A stretch of DNA of 64,000 nucleotides from Metabacillus sediminilitoris (GCF_009720625.1 NZ_CP046266.1:2675501-2739500); one strand, 5' to 3'; positions 54,383 through 63,702 are shown, numbered from the stretch's first letter. The notes: a model not told the origin generated them from the letters alone. A program made the numbers and translations.

Positions 54383-54709
54383 ATGAGTTTCAATGAAAGA
54401 GAAGCGATCAAAATTCGAATTCAACAGATTTTTTTAGAAAGACAAAGTCTACAGGATGAATACAAAACTTTATTTTCTCGACTTAGAGAGATTGATGATC
54501 ATGATTTAAGTAAAACTTACATTCAAAATGAAACGGAATTCAAAAAGACAGATTTAGTGGATAACGTAAAGAATAAGAAAGAAACGCATAAAAGTTCAAA
54601 ACAGTGGGAGGAAATCAATTTAAGTAATGAAGAGGAAGAAATAGACATGGAAGAATATGATAAACGTTTAGATGAGCTCCAAGCCTTTTTAGAAGCTGAG
54701 AGTGAATAG
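54383..54709 (+). CDS. Hypothetical coiled-coil protein, 108 residues
   Basis: Start ATG 54383 after GGAG; the upstream ATG at 54362 is not supported. The protein begins with a helical region (QIFLERQSLQDEYKTLFSRL) that looks like a coiled coil and ends in an acidic stretch (SNEEEEIDMEEYDKRLDELQ). No family is known to me. It sits between another unknown gene and the deacylase gene. Confidence 0.5.
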   Translation: MSFNEREAIKIRIQQIFLERQSLQDEYKTLFSRLREIDDHDLSKTYIQNETEFKKTDLVDNVKNKKETHKSSKQWEEINLSNEEEEIDMEEYDKRLDELQAFLEAESE

Positions 54710-54744
54710 AGCGAAAGATATGTGAGAAGTGAAGGATGAATTAG

Positions 54745-55215
54745 ATGAGTAGTAAAACAAACGCAATGAGGATTCTTGACGGAAACAAAATAGAGTATGG
54801 AATTTTGAGCTATAATGCTAATGATGGAAGAATTGATGGAGTGGCAGTTGCCGAAAAAATAAACAGATCATGTGAATCTGTCTATAAAACATTGGTTCTG
54901 TATCGAGAAAAGGATATCTATGTTTTTGTGATTCCAGTAGATTCAGAGCTTGATTTAAAAAAAGCTGCAAAAGCAGCTGGACAAAAGAAATTAGACATGC
55001 TTCCAGTGAAGGAGCTCCAGAAATGGACCGGATATATACGCGGTGGCTGCTCTCCAGTAGGAATGAAAAGGAACTATCCTACGTTTATAGACAATTGTGC
55101 AAATAAATTAGAAAAAATTGTTGTAAGTGCTGGTAAGATCGGTTTTCAGATCGAACTAGATCCGTTGGTGTTAGCTTCGCTTGTTAAGGCACAATTTTAT
55201 GATGTAAAAAAATGA
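54745..55215 (+). CDS. ybaK: Cys-tRNA(Pro)/Cys-tRNA(Cys) deacylase, YbaK/EbsC type
   Basis: A 156-residue trans-editing enzyme that removes cysteine from mischarged tRNA-Pro. Typical pieces are present: KTLVLYREKDIYVFVIPVDS, LDLKKAAKAAGQKKLDMLPV and GYIRGGCSPVGMKRNYPTFI with the catalytic Lys region in the KAAKAAGQKK stretch. Length suits the family. It ends at the terminator shared with the secreted metalloprotease-like gene on the opposite strand. Confidence 0.88.
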   Translation: MSSKTNAMRILDGNKIEYGILSYNANDGRIDGVAVAEKINRSCESVYKTLVLYREKDIYVFVIPVDSELDLKKAAKAAGQKKLDMLPVKELQKWTGYIRGGCSPVGMKRNYPTFIDNCANKLEKIVVSAGKIGFQIELDPLVLASLVKAQFYDVKK

Positions 55216-55238
55216 AACCCTGAATGAACAGGGTTTCA
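55213..55238. terminator. Bidirectional terminator
   Basis: TGAAACCCTG and CAGGGTTTCA form a perfect 10-bp stem, with AT-rich tails on both sides, between two convergent genes. Confidence 0.8.
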
Positions 55239-56249
55239 ATTATTTAATTTAAGTGTTTTCTCTTCTGTTTGAAATCCAATTGCGGTTGATAAATCAACAA
55301 CATCAATAGTAGTAGAAACATATTCATATTTCGAAAATATCTCTTGATCTATTTGGTCTAATGAAAATTCTAAATGTCCGTTTGTTTTCCCTGAAGTAAT
55401 CTCATAAACTTCAACTACTTCACTATTTAAAGTAGAATTGAAAGAATCATGAAAGGCAAGGTTTAAGCGATATGCTACATTTGATTTAGTTGATATTTGA
55501 AATAAAAGAGTTTCATCACTCCATTTTAATAGTTTCGGTGATTGAAGTAATCGATCCTCATTAATCTTTATTCCACTTTCTTCTTCTAGAAACATTTGGA
55601 GATCAGTATTTTCAAGGACATTTGGAAGCTCCTGATTTTCATGTTCTGTTCGTAAATAGAATACTTCATTACTTTCTATATTATTGACATCAAGTTTTTT
55701 TGTTGCTCCATATAATAAAACATAATCGTCTGCTATGACTTCCTGCGGGTAGAAGGCATGATTCTTTTCTTTATAATTCCAAAAAGCATCCCATCGAAGA
55801 TTAGTTGTAGATATTCCACGTAATTGTTGCCATTCTGAAAAAGGAAAATGATGTGAAGGAAAATAATAATAGGCAAAATGATGACCATATTCATGTGATA
55901 GTGTTTCTCGATATTCACTTGTTTCTGTATACTTTCCACCTTGATAAAGCGTTATTGTATTTGTTAAGGCATGATAACTTCCCTTTGTTAAAGAAGAGGA
56001 TAGTGCTCCATCAATCACTCTAACTTCCTGTAAATAGTTTAATTCTTTCCCATGTTTATTTTGCAATAATTCCTTATATAGTTCTACTAATTTCTGTTGA
56101 TCCCATTCCTTAGAATAGCTGATAAATTGAATTCCTTCAGGAGATTCATATAATGCAAAAAATTGACGTGGTAAGCCATTTGGGTCAAAGCTGACAAGAA
56201 TCGGAAAAGTAAGGATTAATATAATAAAATAATGTCGGACTTTCAGCAT
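55236..56249 (-). CDS. Secreted HExxH zinc-metalloprotease-like protein
   Basis: A 337-residue exported protein. The start ATG 56249 follows AAGGA; an earlier GTG is less likely. A hydrophobic signal (YFIILILTFPILVSF) begins it. The zinc motif TLSHEYGHHFAYYY (HExxH near residue 119-123) is intact, and the third ligand may be Glu in YPQEVIADDYVLL, as in gluzincin-type peptidases. The C-terminal half (from about 220) has beta-sheet-like sequence (LLFQISTKSNVAYRLNLAFH). No closer family is recognised. It could cut a surface protein or peptide. Substrate unknown. Confidence 0.6.
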   Translation of the reverse strand: MLKVRHYFIILILTFPILVSFDPNGLPRQFFALYESPEGIQFISYSKEWDQQKLVELYKELLQNKHGKELNYLQEVRVIDGALSSSLTKGSYHALTNTITLYQGGKYTETSEYRETLSHEYGHHFAYYYFPSHHFPFSEWQQLRGISTTNLRWDAFWNYKEKNHAFYPQEVIADDYVLLYGATKKLDVNNIESNEVFYLRTEHENQELPNVLENTDLQMFLEEESGIKINEDRLLQSPKLLKWSDETLLFQISTKSNVAYRLNLAFHDSFNSTLNSEVVEVYEITSGKTNGHLEFSLDQIDQEIFSKYEYVSTTIDVVDLSTAIGFQTEEKTLKLNN

Positions 56250-56509
56250 ACATGTCACATCCTTGTCGATATTTTACCATGTTTGTATGCCTCTGTAACT
56301 GGTATCATCTGTTTAAAATACCAGATCTGATAGACTAAAAGTTTTCTTATTATTTAGTTAGAAAACAATCTCATAAAAAATGAACTATACAATAAAACCC
56401 ATAAATTTCTATAAAAAAATTTTCAAAAAATTGTTTTCAAATAACATTTTTTCGTGTATTATATTAATAATCAGAAAATACAGAAAATTAAAAGGTGAGG
56501 TGCTTTTAA

Positions 56510-56764
56510 ATGAAAAATGTTAACATTTCGTTGGAAAATCGTCTTGAAACTAATCCATTTGTTCACTATTTACAAGAAGGTGATCTTCTTTACAAATCAG
56601 AAAATGAACTCATTTTAAAGCATTTACACGAGCTGCCTCAAGATTTTATGGAAATGACATTATTTGATATTGATGGTTGTGGATGTGTATATGGATTTTC
56701 GCATATTACAAATTATCAACTCGGAGAAATTCAAATAAAAGCTGCGATATATATAAAAATCTAA
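56510..56764 (+). CDS. Hypothetical protein, 84 residues
   Basis: A small protein with a good RBS (AGGTGAGGTG). Its sequence mixes helices and strands (HYLQEGDLLYKSENELILKH, MEMTLFDIDGCGCVYGFS) with a Cys-Gly-Cys motif near residue 58. No family is recognised. A terminator follows immediately. The upstream 240 bp hold AT-rich sequence with TTTTC runs and no clear promoter. Confidence 0.5.
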   Translation: MKNVNISLENRLETNPFVHYLQEGDLLYKSENELILKHLHELPQDFMEMTLFDIDGCGCVYGFSHITNYQLGEIQIKAAIYIKI

Positions 56765-56775
56765 TCATATAAATG

Positions 56776-56816
56776 ACAAGGCCAGACTGTAAAAAGTCTG
56801 GCCTTGTTTCATTTGT
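56776..56816 (+). terminator. Terminator
   Basis: ACAAGGCCAGACT and AGTCTGGCCTTGT form a perfect 13-bp stem with a six-base loop and a T-rich tail. Confidence 0.9.
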
Positions 56817-56925
56817 TCAGAGAAATGTGTAAATAGTATATTTTTTCTCTACATTTACGCTTAGACAGATGCTTTGACGGTCATGTATACTTTGTTGTAA
56901 AGACATTTAAGTAAAGGAGATCACT

Positions 56926-57573
56926 ATGAAACATCTATCTAAAATCATCTATATAATTACCGTTGTATTTATTGTGATGATCATTGGAGGATGCAGTTCC
57001 TCAGAAAATGAAAAATTGAATAAACTGGATTCAAAGCCAAAACAAACAATTAAGGATAATCCAGTAGCTACTATTACAATGGAAAACAATGATGTCATAA
57101 AGATTGAGCTATACCCGAATATTGCACCAAATACAGTGAGTAATTTTATCACACTCGCAGAATCTGGATTTTATAATGGCGTCATTTTCCACAGAGTCAT
57201 CCCTGGTTTTATGATTCAAGGTGGAGATCCTAATGGGGACGGAACTGGTGGTCCGGACTATCATATTAAAGGTGAATTCACATCAAATGGATTCGAAAAT
57301 CAGTTGAAGCATGAGAGAGGAATTATCTCTATGGCTCGTACTCAAGCACCAGATACAGCTGGTTCTCAATTTTTCATTATGGTTGCAGATGCAGATAGTT
57401 TAGATGGTGAATATGCTGCATTTGGAAAGGTAACAGAAGGTATGGATGTTGTCGACAATATTGTTAATGCCCAAAGAGATCAGCAGGACAAGCCATTAAA
57501 GGAACAAAAAATGAAACAGATAACAATTGAGACTTTTGGGATAGATTATCCTCAACCTGAAAAAATCGAATAA
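56926..57573 (+). CDS. Cyclophilin-type peptidyl-prolyl isomerase, lipoprotein
   Basis: A 215-residue lipoprotein with the lipobox VMIIGGC (Cys 23), then a cyclophilin domain from about 45. Signature FHRVIPGFMIQGGDPNGDGT, SMARTQAPDTAGSQFFIM and FGKVTEGMDVVDNI include the catalytic Arg and the Phe/Trp-type pocket residues. It probably helps fold exported proteins on the outside of the membrane. RBS AAAGGAGATC. Single gene with a terminator at 57584. Confidence 0.9.
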   Translation: MKHLSKIIYIITVVFIVMIIGGCSSSENEKLNKLDSKPKQTIKDNPVATITMENNDVIKIELYPNIAPNTVSNFITLAESGFYNGVIFHRVIPGFMIQGGDPNGDGTGGPDYHIKGEFTSNGFENQLKHERGIISMARTQAPDTAGSQFFIMVADADSLDGEYAAFGKVTEGMDVVDNIVNAQRDQQDKPLKEQKMKQITIETFGIDYPQPEKIE

Positions 57574-57583
57574 AATGTGTATG

Positions 57584-57618
57584 AAATACTCCTACTACTT
57601 AATTGGAGTATTTTTATC
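57584..57618 (+). terminator. Terminator
   Basis: AAATACTCC and GGAGTATTT pair around a 12-base loop, followed by TTATC. Confidence 0.75.
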
Positions 57619-57725
57619 ATAAAAAGCAAGAATGTGCTAATGCACATTTCTTTACATGTTATGTTAAGAAAGCTATTGTTAAGATGTTTAGGTAAAACAT
57701 TTATAGTAGGAAGGTGAAAATAAAA

Positions 57726-58370
57726 ATGATAATTGAAATATGGTCAGATATTGTTTGTCCGTTTTGCTATATAGGAAAACGTCGCTTAGAAATGGCACTT
57801 TCTCAATTTTCTCATCGTGACGAGGTTAAAATTGAGTACCGCAGTTTTGAGCTGCAACCTGACGCACAGATAGATTATGATGTGAAATTTCCTGAATTTC
57901 TCGCTGAAAAAAAAGGAATACCATTAGAACAAGTTATTTCAATGAATCAACAATTAACAAATCAAGCGAAAGAAGTTGGCCTAACATACCATTTAGATAA
58001 GGTTGTACCAACAAATACGTTTAATGCACATCGATTGATTCAACTTGCTAAACATAATGGAAAAGAAAATGAAATGGTTGAACGATTATTTCGCGCATAT
58101 TTTACAGAGATTAAGCATGTAGGGGATGTCGACATTTTAAGTGTATTAGCAGTTGAAGTAGGATTGGATTTGCAAGAAGTACAATCGATGTTCAATAGTA
58201 ACAAATATCAAGCTGAAGTTCGGGCTCAAGAACAAGATGCACAGCAGATAGGTGTTACTGGAGTACCATTTTATGTTATTAACCGTAAGTACGCTGTATC
58301 AGGTGCACAGCATCCTCAAACATTCCTAGACGCAATCGAAAAAGTATGGCAGGAAGAAAATCAAAAATAA
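57726..58370 (+). CDS. DsbA-family thiol oxidoreductase, FrnE/YwbO type
   Basis: A 214-residue DsbA-fold protein without a signal peptide, so cytoplasmic. The active-site CPFCYIGKRRLE is near residue 13 (DIVCPFCYIG), with the cis-Pro loop GVTGVPFYVINRKYAVSGAQ in the C-terminal part. FrnE-like proteins act in oxidative or polyketide-related thiol chemistry; B. subtilis YwbO is similar. The start ATG 57726 has GGAAGG upstream; an earlier GTG lies inside the RBS. Substrate unknown. Confidence 0.88.
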   Translation: MIIEIWSDIVCPFCYIGKRRLEMALSQFSHRDEVKIEYRSFELQPDAQIDYDVKFPEFLAEKKGIPLEQVISMNQQLTNQAKEVGLTYHLDKVVPTNTFNAHRLIQLAKHNGKENEMVERLFRAYFTEIKHVGDVDILSVLAVEVGLDLQEVQSMFNSNKYQAEVRAQEQDAQQIGVTGVPFYVINRKYAVSGAQHPQTFLDAIEKVWQEENQK

Positions 58371-58696
58371 GAGGGGGGATTTTTGTTACCCCTCCAATGT
58401 TTTATCGATGATACCTCCCCCAAAGCAATTTATTCAGTTTTGGAATGAACCATCATTCAAATCCTGTAAACCCTTCAATTATCTAAATTTCAAAGGAATA
58501 ACTGTTCAAAAAATGTTAACAATTTATCAAAATTGAGAGAGAGCAAGGCTTTGATTGATATTGTTATATTTTACAAGTTTGACAATCTATTATTCAATAG
58601 GCTAATATTATGGTCTGTTAGCTATTACAAATAGCAACTTCCAAGTTCGATTCATATGAAAAAATGAGATTCAAAAATTTGAGGTGAATGATCATA

Positions 58697-60649
58697 ATGA
58701 AATTAAAATTAAATTCTTTTTCATGGCTAAATAACCAATTAAATTTCTTTCTAATAGCAGCACTCTTTTTATGGATAAAAACCTATATCGCATATAATGT
58801 CGAGTTTAGTTTAGGTATTGATAATGCTATGCAGGAGTTTCTATTATTTTTAAACCCAGCAAGCTCAGTTATCTTTTTCTTAGGCTTTGCTTTATTCTTT
58901 AAAGGAAAAAAAGCATTTAGATGGATTATGATATTAGGATTTATACAAACGCTCTATTTATATGCAAATATTGTTTATTATCGTTTTTTTACAGATTTTA
59001 TTACTCTTCCCACATTGACACAAACAGGGAATGCAAGTGATTTAGGACAAAGTATAGAAGCATTAATTAAACCATATGATATCTTGTATTTCTTAGATAC
59101 AATTCTATTGTTAGTATTAGTTTTAACTAAAGTAATTAAACCAGCTGCTGTAAAACTAAAAGCTCGTACGATTGTTATTGTATTCTCTTCTGCAGTTGCC
59201 TTATTTGTAGTTAACTTAGGACTTGCAGAAACTGATCGTCCACAGCTTTTAACAAGAACATTTGACAGAAACTATATCGTAAAATATTTAGGAATGTATA
59301 ATTTTGCACTATATGATGCTATTCAAAGTACAGGTGCATCGGCTCAACGTGCAATGGCTGACACTGATGATATTACAGAGGTTACCAATTATACAAATGC
59401 CATTTATGCAGAACCAGATTCAAAATACTTCGGAATGGCAAAAGGTAAAAACGTTATTTATATTCATTTAGAATCAGTACAAAACTTTATTATTAATTAT
59501 AAATTGAATGGGGAAGAAGTAACGCCATTCCTTAACTCATTAACGAAAGATTCAAGCACGTTTTACTTTGATAACTTTTTCCATCAAACTGGACAAGGTA
59601 AAACAGCTGATGCTGAGTTTATGTTAGAAAACTCGTTATTCGGATTGCCACAAGGAGCGGCATTCTCTACTAAAGGACGTAACACTTACCAAGCAGCACC
59701 AGCTATTTTAGGGCAAAACGGTTATACTTCTGCAGTGTTTCATGGAAATACAAAATCATTTTGGAATCGAAATGAAATCTATAAATCATTTGGATATGAT
59801 CGATTTTTTGATTTAAGCTATTACAATGCAAAAGATGAGGATATGTTAAATTATGGCTTAAAAGATAAACCATTTTTCCAACAGTCTATGCCAATGCTAA
59901 AATCCTTAAGTCAACCATTTTATACCAAGTTTATTACGGTAACGAATCATTTCCCATTTCCATTGGATCCGGAGGAAGCAACGATAGAGAAGCACACAAC
60001 AGGTGATAGTTCTGTTGATGGTTACTTTCAAACTGCGCGATATTTAGATGAATCGATAGAAGAATTCTTTACGTATCTAAAAGAAGCAGGCTTGTATGAA
60101 AATTCTATGATTGTTATGTATGGAGACCATTATGGTATCTCGGAAAATCATAATAAAGCAATGTCCACAGTATTGGGTAAAGAAGTAGGAGACTTCGAAA
60201 ATGCTCAATTACAAAGAGTTCCGTTATTTATTCATATCCCTGGTGAAGAAGGGGGCACTATGCATCAGTATGGTGGACAGACAGACCTCTTACCAACATT
60301 GTTACATTTACTCGGTATTGACACGAAAGGCTATGTACAATTAGGTACAGACTTATTCTCCCAAGACCATCAAGATGTAGTACCATTTAGAAACGGTGAC
60401 TTTGTAAGTGAAGAAGTAACATCTTTAAATGGAAAATATTTTGATACAAATACAGGGGAACCTTTAGAGGAAAATGAATTAATAAAACAATATGAACAAA
60501 TGACGCAATTGAAGCTTCATATGTCAGATAAAATTGTAAATCAAGATTTATTGCGATTCTATACACCTGAAGGGTTTAAGCCTATTAATCCTGCTGAATA
60601 CGATTATACGAATGTGAATCAACCAGAAACTGTAAAAACAGAAGAATAA
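58697..60649 (+). CDS. ltaS: Lipoteichoic acid synthase (LtaS-type)
   Basis: A 650-residue polytopic membrane enzyme that polymerises glycerol phosphate from phosphatidylglycerol. Five N-terminal helices (to about residue 200) anchor an extracellular sulfatase-type domain. The catalytic Thr is T303 in QTGQGKTADAEFMLENSLFG, and the metal Glu/Asp/His of the fold occur in IYIHLESVQNFII and MYGDHYGISEN. The start ATG 58697 is 10 bases after GAGGTG. B. subtilis has several paralogues (LtaS, YfnI, YqgS), so the exact member is uncertain. Confidence 0.9.
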   Translation: MKLKLNSFSWLNNQLNFFLIAALFLWIKTYIAYNVEFSLGIDNAMQEFLLFLNPASSVIFFLGFALFFKGKKAFRWIMILGFIQTLYLYANIVYYRFFTDFITLPTLTQTGNASDLGQSIEALIKPYDILYFLDTILLLVLVLTKVIKPAAVKLKARTIVIVFSSAVALFVVNLGLAETDRPQLLTRTFDRNYIVKYLGMYNFALYDAIQSTGASAQRAMADTDDITEVTNYTNAIYAEPDSKYFGMAKGKNVIYIHLESVQNFIINYKLNGEEVTPFLNSLTKDSSTFYFDNFFHQTGQGKTADAEFMLENSLFGLPQGAAFSTKGRNTYQAAPAILGQNGYTSAVFHGNTKSFWNRNEIYKSFGYDRFFDLSYYNAKDEDMLNYGLKDKPFFQQSMPMLKSLSQPFYTKFITVTNHFPFPLDPEEATIEKHTTGDSSVDGYFQTARYLDESIEEFFTYLKEAGLYENSMIVMYGDHYGISENHNKAMSTVLGKEVGDFENAQLQRVPLFIHIPGEEGGTMHQYGGQTDLLPTLLHLLGIDTKGYVQLGTDLFSQDHQDVVPFRNGDFVSEEVTSLNGKYFDTNTGEPLEENELIKQYEQMTQLKLHMSDKIVNQDLLRFYTPEGFKPINPAEYDYTNVNQPETVKTEE

Positions 60650-60659
60650 ATTATTCATC

Positions 60660-60702
60660 AAAAAAGCTGTTAGGAGATATTATACCCTAGCAGCTTTTTT
60701 GA
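60660..60702. terminator. Bidirectional terminator
   Basis: AAAAAGCTG and CAGCTTTTT flank TTAGG/CCTAG inner pairs; T6 on the plus strand and A-run on the other. It lies between convergent ltaS and the MFS gene. Confidence 0.85.
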
Positions 60703-60712
60703 ATGTTATTTT

Positions 60713-62065
60713 CTAACTCACATTTTTATCGATTTTAGATGATTGCTTATTTGATGCATTATTTAAATAGCTATGTCTTTCAGGTACAATTGCTAAAGCA
60801 ATGGTTGCGAGTAAACCTGGTATTGCAAAAGCAATAAAATTTAGATGTATAAGCAGGGATATTGATAATAAGAATCCACCTAATAGTGGGCCAAGCATGC
60901 CGCCTATTCTTCCAATGCCAGATGCCATTCCTAATGCAGTAGATCTAATATATGGTGGATAATACTGAGATACATAGGCTTGTACGATATTTTGCGCCCC
61001 AATTGTTGCTGCACCTGCAACTGCAACAAGCAAATAAATGATAAACGTATTTCCGCCAAATCCAAGCAAAGTCAATGCTATAGCACCAGACGCATACATT
61101 GGTACTAGCATTTTTTTAGAGCCGTATTTATCACAAAGTCGGCCTAAAATTAGAGTACCTACAATTGCACCGCCTTGAAGAGCAATTAGGAATCCTAAGC
61201 TTGAATTTAATGCATATCCAGCTTCAATCATCAATTTTGGGAGCCATGTATTCAAACCATAAACCATTAGCAAGCAACTGAAAAAGGCAATCCAAAACAT
61301 AAAAGTACTTAATACACGATTCTCCTTAAACAGGCCGATAATTGGAACCTTTGTATCAGGTTCATGGAGTTTAATAATCTCTTGATTTTGATTAAAATTT
61401 GATTCTGGACTTACCTTAGAAAGGATAGCGAATAGTTTTTCATTTTTGTTTGTTCTAATAAGGTAACTTGGAGTTTCTGGTAATTGCTTATACATGAATG
61501 GTATTAGCAATAGCGGGAGCCCTGCAATCCAAAAGATCGATTCCCATCCAAATGAAGGCATCATAAAAATACCTAAGAGTGGTGCGAGAATACCACCGAC
61601 TGAATATCCACATAAAACGATTGATACGACCATACTTTTCATTGATTTAGGTGAATAGTCTGTTAATAAAGCGATGACATTAGGCATAATACCCCCAAGA
61701 CCTAGTCCTGCTAAAAAACGGAAAGTAGAGAATGCAGTTGGGGTTTCAGCAAAACCGCATAACATTGTAAATAGGCTAAACAATACTAAAGTAATGGTAA
61801 TAACGTTTTTCCTTCCAATTCTGTCCGCTAGTGTTCCAAAAAAGATTGCGCCAAACATCATACCGAATAGTCCATAGCTTCCCATTGCTCCTGCTTCAAC
61901 GGCAGTTAAATTCCATTTTTCAATTAAGACTGGTACAACTGTCCCGTAGACTACAAGATCATAACCATCAAATGATATGATTAAAAAACTCCAAAATAGT
62001 AAATTTAAATGAAAGCGGTTAAATTTACTGTTGTTAATAATCTCAATCGTATTAACTCTTGTCAT
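60713..62065 (-). CDS. MFS transporter of the aromatic acid:H+ symporter (AAHS) type
   Basis: A 450-residue 12-helix major facilitator protein. The start ATG at 62065 follows GGGGAGA; the longer frame to 62143 would run through the cre site. AAHS-family motifs: FDGYDLVVYGTVVPVLIEKW, FGTLADRIGRKNVI (loop 2-3), GLGLGGIMPNVIALLTDYSP and LGRLCDKYGSKKMLVPM. Relatives carry benzoate, 4-hydroxybenzoate, protocatechuate or similar acids. A cre-like site 38 bp upstream suggests carbon catabolite repression by CcpA. No degradation genes are in view. The start of a possible ring-cleavage-type dioxygenase lies at the window end. Confidence 0.82.
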   Translation of the reverse strand: MTRVNTIEIINNSKFNRFHLNLLFWSFLIISFDGYDLVVYGTVVPVLIEKWNLTAVEAGAMGSYGLFGMMFGAIFFGTLADRIGRKNVITITLVLFSLFTMLCGFAETPTAFSTFRFLAGLGLGGIMPNVIALLTDYSPKSMKSMVVSIVLCGYSVGGILAPLLGIFMMPSFGWESIFWIAGLPLLLIPFMYKQLPETPSYLIRTNKNEKLFAILSKVSPESNFNQNQEIIKLHEPDTKVPIIGLFKENRVLSTFMFWIAFFSCLLMVYGLNTWLPKLMIEAGYALNSSLGFLIALQGGAIVGTLILGRLCDKYGSKKMLVPMYASGAIALTLLGFGGNTFIIYLLVAVAGAATIGAQNIVQAYVSQYYPPYIRSTALGMASGIGRIGGMLGPLLGGFLLSISLLIHLNFIAFAIPGLLATIALAIVPERHSYLNNASNKQSSKIDKNVS

Positions 62066-62102
62066 GAATTTTCTCCCCTCATATACAAAAATAAACCTTT
62101 GT

Positions 62103-62116
62103 TGTAATCGTTTGCA
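62103..62116 (-). promoter_or_regulatory. cre (CcpA) site upstream of the MFS gene
   Basis: TGTAATCGTTTGCA matches the cre consensus TGWNANCGNTNWCA except at one position. It sits 38 to 51 bp before the MFS start codon. Confidence 0.6.
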
Positions 62117-62440
62117 AAAAATATTTATCAAAATAGAGAACAAGGTTCTTTATTATTATATTTTGTTAGTTTATTAATTTCAATAATAAATATTATTATG
62201 ATTAAAAAATAAATTCTGAAGAATAACGATTTTAAAAAAAGCATTATTGTATAGAACATATTGTCTAGGGAAGATATAGGTATAGAGAATCACTATTATT
62301 GAAATAAATATCTTTTTTAACATTTTTAACCATCTAAAATTAGTAAAATATTCATTTTTTTAAAACAATCTATGCGATATTACTTAGATTTTATATAATT
62401 AATGGATGAAGAAAGAATGTATATAGGAAGTGAGGGGCAT

Positions 62441-63340
62441 ATGGAGGACATACCAAATATGAACGGATTTATAGAAACTGTTCAATTAAAAGGTTTAACC
62501 ATTTCACTTATTGCTTCAGGTGATCATACTGAAATTATTCATCATAAACTACAGCCGAATACTAGATGGGCACTTGAACCAGAGGAAGGCTGGGAGGCTT
62601 TAGAATATTTATTTGTCATATCAGGTATGTTAAAGCTAAAAACAAATGATGGATTTGTGGTATTTAAAGCTGGAGATTCATTTCATAGAAGTCCTGTAAA
62701 AGAGCATTATGTGTTTCAATCAATTGAGGAAACAGAATTTTTATATGTTTCTTCACAACCAGTTTTTCATCGTTATAGTCAAATAACTAGAAACTTGATG
62801 AATCTAGTCATATCGATCGAAGAAAAGGATGGCTATACTGGAGACCATTGTGCTAGAATTAGTAGACTATCGATGTTGGTTGGAGAAGCATTAGGGTTAG
62901 GATCAAAACAGCTTCTTCGATTAAATATGGCTTCTTTTTTTCATGATCTTGGAAAAGTGAAAATTCCACAAGAGATTTTGCAAAAGCCTGGAAAACTTAC
63001 TAATCAAGAATGGGAGATAATGAAACGGCATTCTATCTATGGACGAGAAATCTTGGAAGAGACGAAGCTTCCATTTTTAATGAGTGCTGGCATAGTTGTC
63101 GAGCAGCATCATGAACGATACGATGGTAAGGGTTACCCATATGGGCTTGCAAATGATGAGATTGAAGTTGAAGCCTCTATCATTTCTGTCGTAGATTCAT
63201 ATGATGCGATAACTACTGATCGACCCTATCATAAGGGAAAAACAAAAGAAGAAGCTATTGTAGAGATTGAAAGATGCCGTGGCACAATGTATGATCCAAT
63301 CATTGTCGATACATTTTTATCACTACGAGATAGAATTTAG
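62441..63340 (+). CDS. Cupin-HD-GYP fusion (putative cyclic-di-GMP phosphodiesterase)
   Basis: A 299-residue protein. The N-terminal ~110 residues are a cupin-like beta-barrel (LEYLFVISGMLKLKTNDGFV, FKAGDSFHRSPVKEHYVFQS). The C-terminal domain is HD-GYP: HDLGKVKIPQEIL (HD near 168), HSIYGREILEET, HHERYDGKGYPYGL (HH 223-224, GYP 231-233) and DSYDAITTDRPYHK. HD-GYP enzymes split cyclic-di-GMP or related dinucleotides. The cupin may sense a small ligand. The start is best at ATG 62441 (AGGAAGTGAGGGG upstream); an earlier ATG at 62402 is possible. A small secreted protein gene follows after 13 bp. Divergent from the MFS gene. The AT-rich 300 bp before it hold no further structure I can name. Confidence 0.8.
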   Translation: MEDIPNMNGFIETVQLKGLTISLIASGDHTEIIHHKLQPNTRWALEPEEGWEALEYLFVISGMLKLKTNDGFVVFKAGDSFHRSPVKEHYVFQSIEETEFLYVSSQPVFHRYSQITRNLMNLVISIEEKDGYTGDHCARISRLSMLVGEALGLGSKQLLRLNMASFFHDLGKVKIPQEILQKPGKLTNQEWEIMKRHSIYGREILEETKLPFLMSAGIVVEQHHERYDGKGYPYGLANDEIEVEASIISVVDSYDAITTDRPYHKGKTKEEAIVEIERCRGTMYDPIIVDTFLSLRDRI

Positions 63341-63353
63341 AGGAGAGAAATGA

Positions 63354-63674
63354 ATGAAGAAAATTGGACTTTTTCTTGCTGCTTTATTATTTGTAGTCAT
63401 TGTGACAGTTTCTCCTGCAAAAGCAGCCTATTTACCAGAGTATGACAAATATATTGAGGTATCTTACGAGGATGCAAGATATATAGCCGATGCCCTTGGT
63501 TTAATAAACATTCCTCTTGGAGAACAAACTGCTCAAAAAAGTTTTGAAGTTCAAGAAAATGCAATCAAATTAATTGAAAATCGCTTAGGAACTGAAATTG
63601 ATCATTATTATATTTGGTTAACTGTAAATGGTGAACCTGTATTAGGAATTGATCCACCGCTACCGATGCTCTAA
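63354..63674 (+). CDS. Small secreted protein, 106 residues
   Basis: A signal peptide (IGLFLAALLFVVIVTVSPAKA, cut after AKA near residue 24) is followed by about 80 polar residues with no Cys (EVSYEDARYIADALGLINIP; ENRLGTEIDHYYIWLTVNGE). It follows the HD-GYP gene by 13 bp on the same strand (RBS GAGGAGAG), so it is co-transcribed. No family is recognised. A long hairpin and T7 terminate the operon. Confidence 0.65.
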   Translation: MKKIGLFLAALLFVVIVTVSPAKAAYLPEYDKYIEVSYEDARYIADALGLINIPLGEQTAQKSFEVQENAIKLIENRLGTEIDHYYIWLTVNGEPVLGIDPPLPML

Positions 63675-63702
63675 TCTCGATATACTTATACTTACTTAAA
63701 AG

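Noticed and set aside
62066..62143. N-terminal extension of the MFS transporter
   Set aside because: It reads through the cre site and starts with a TTG without an RBS.
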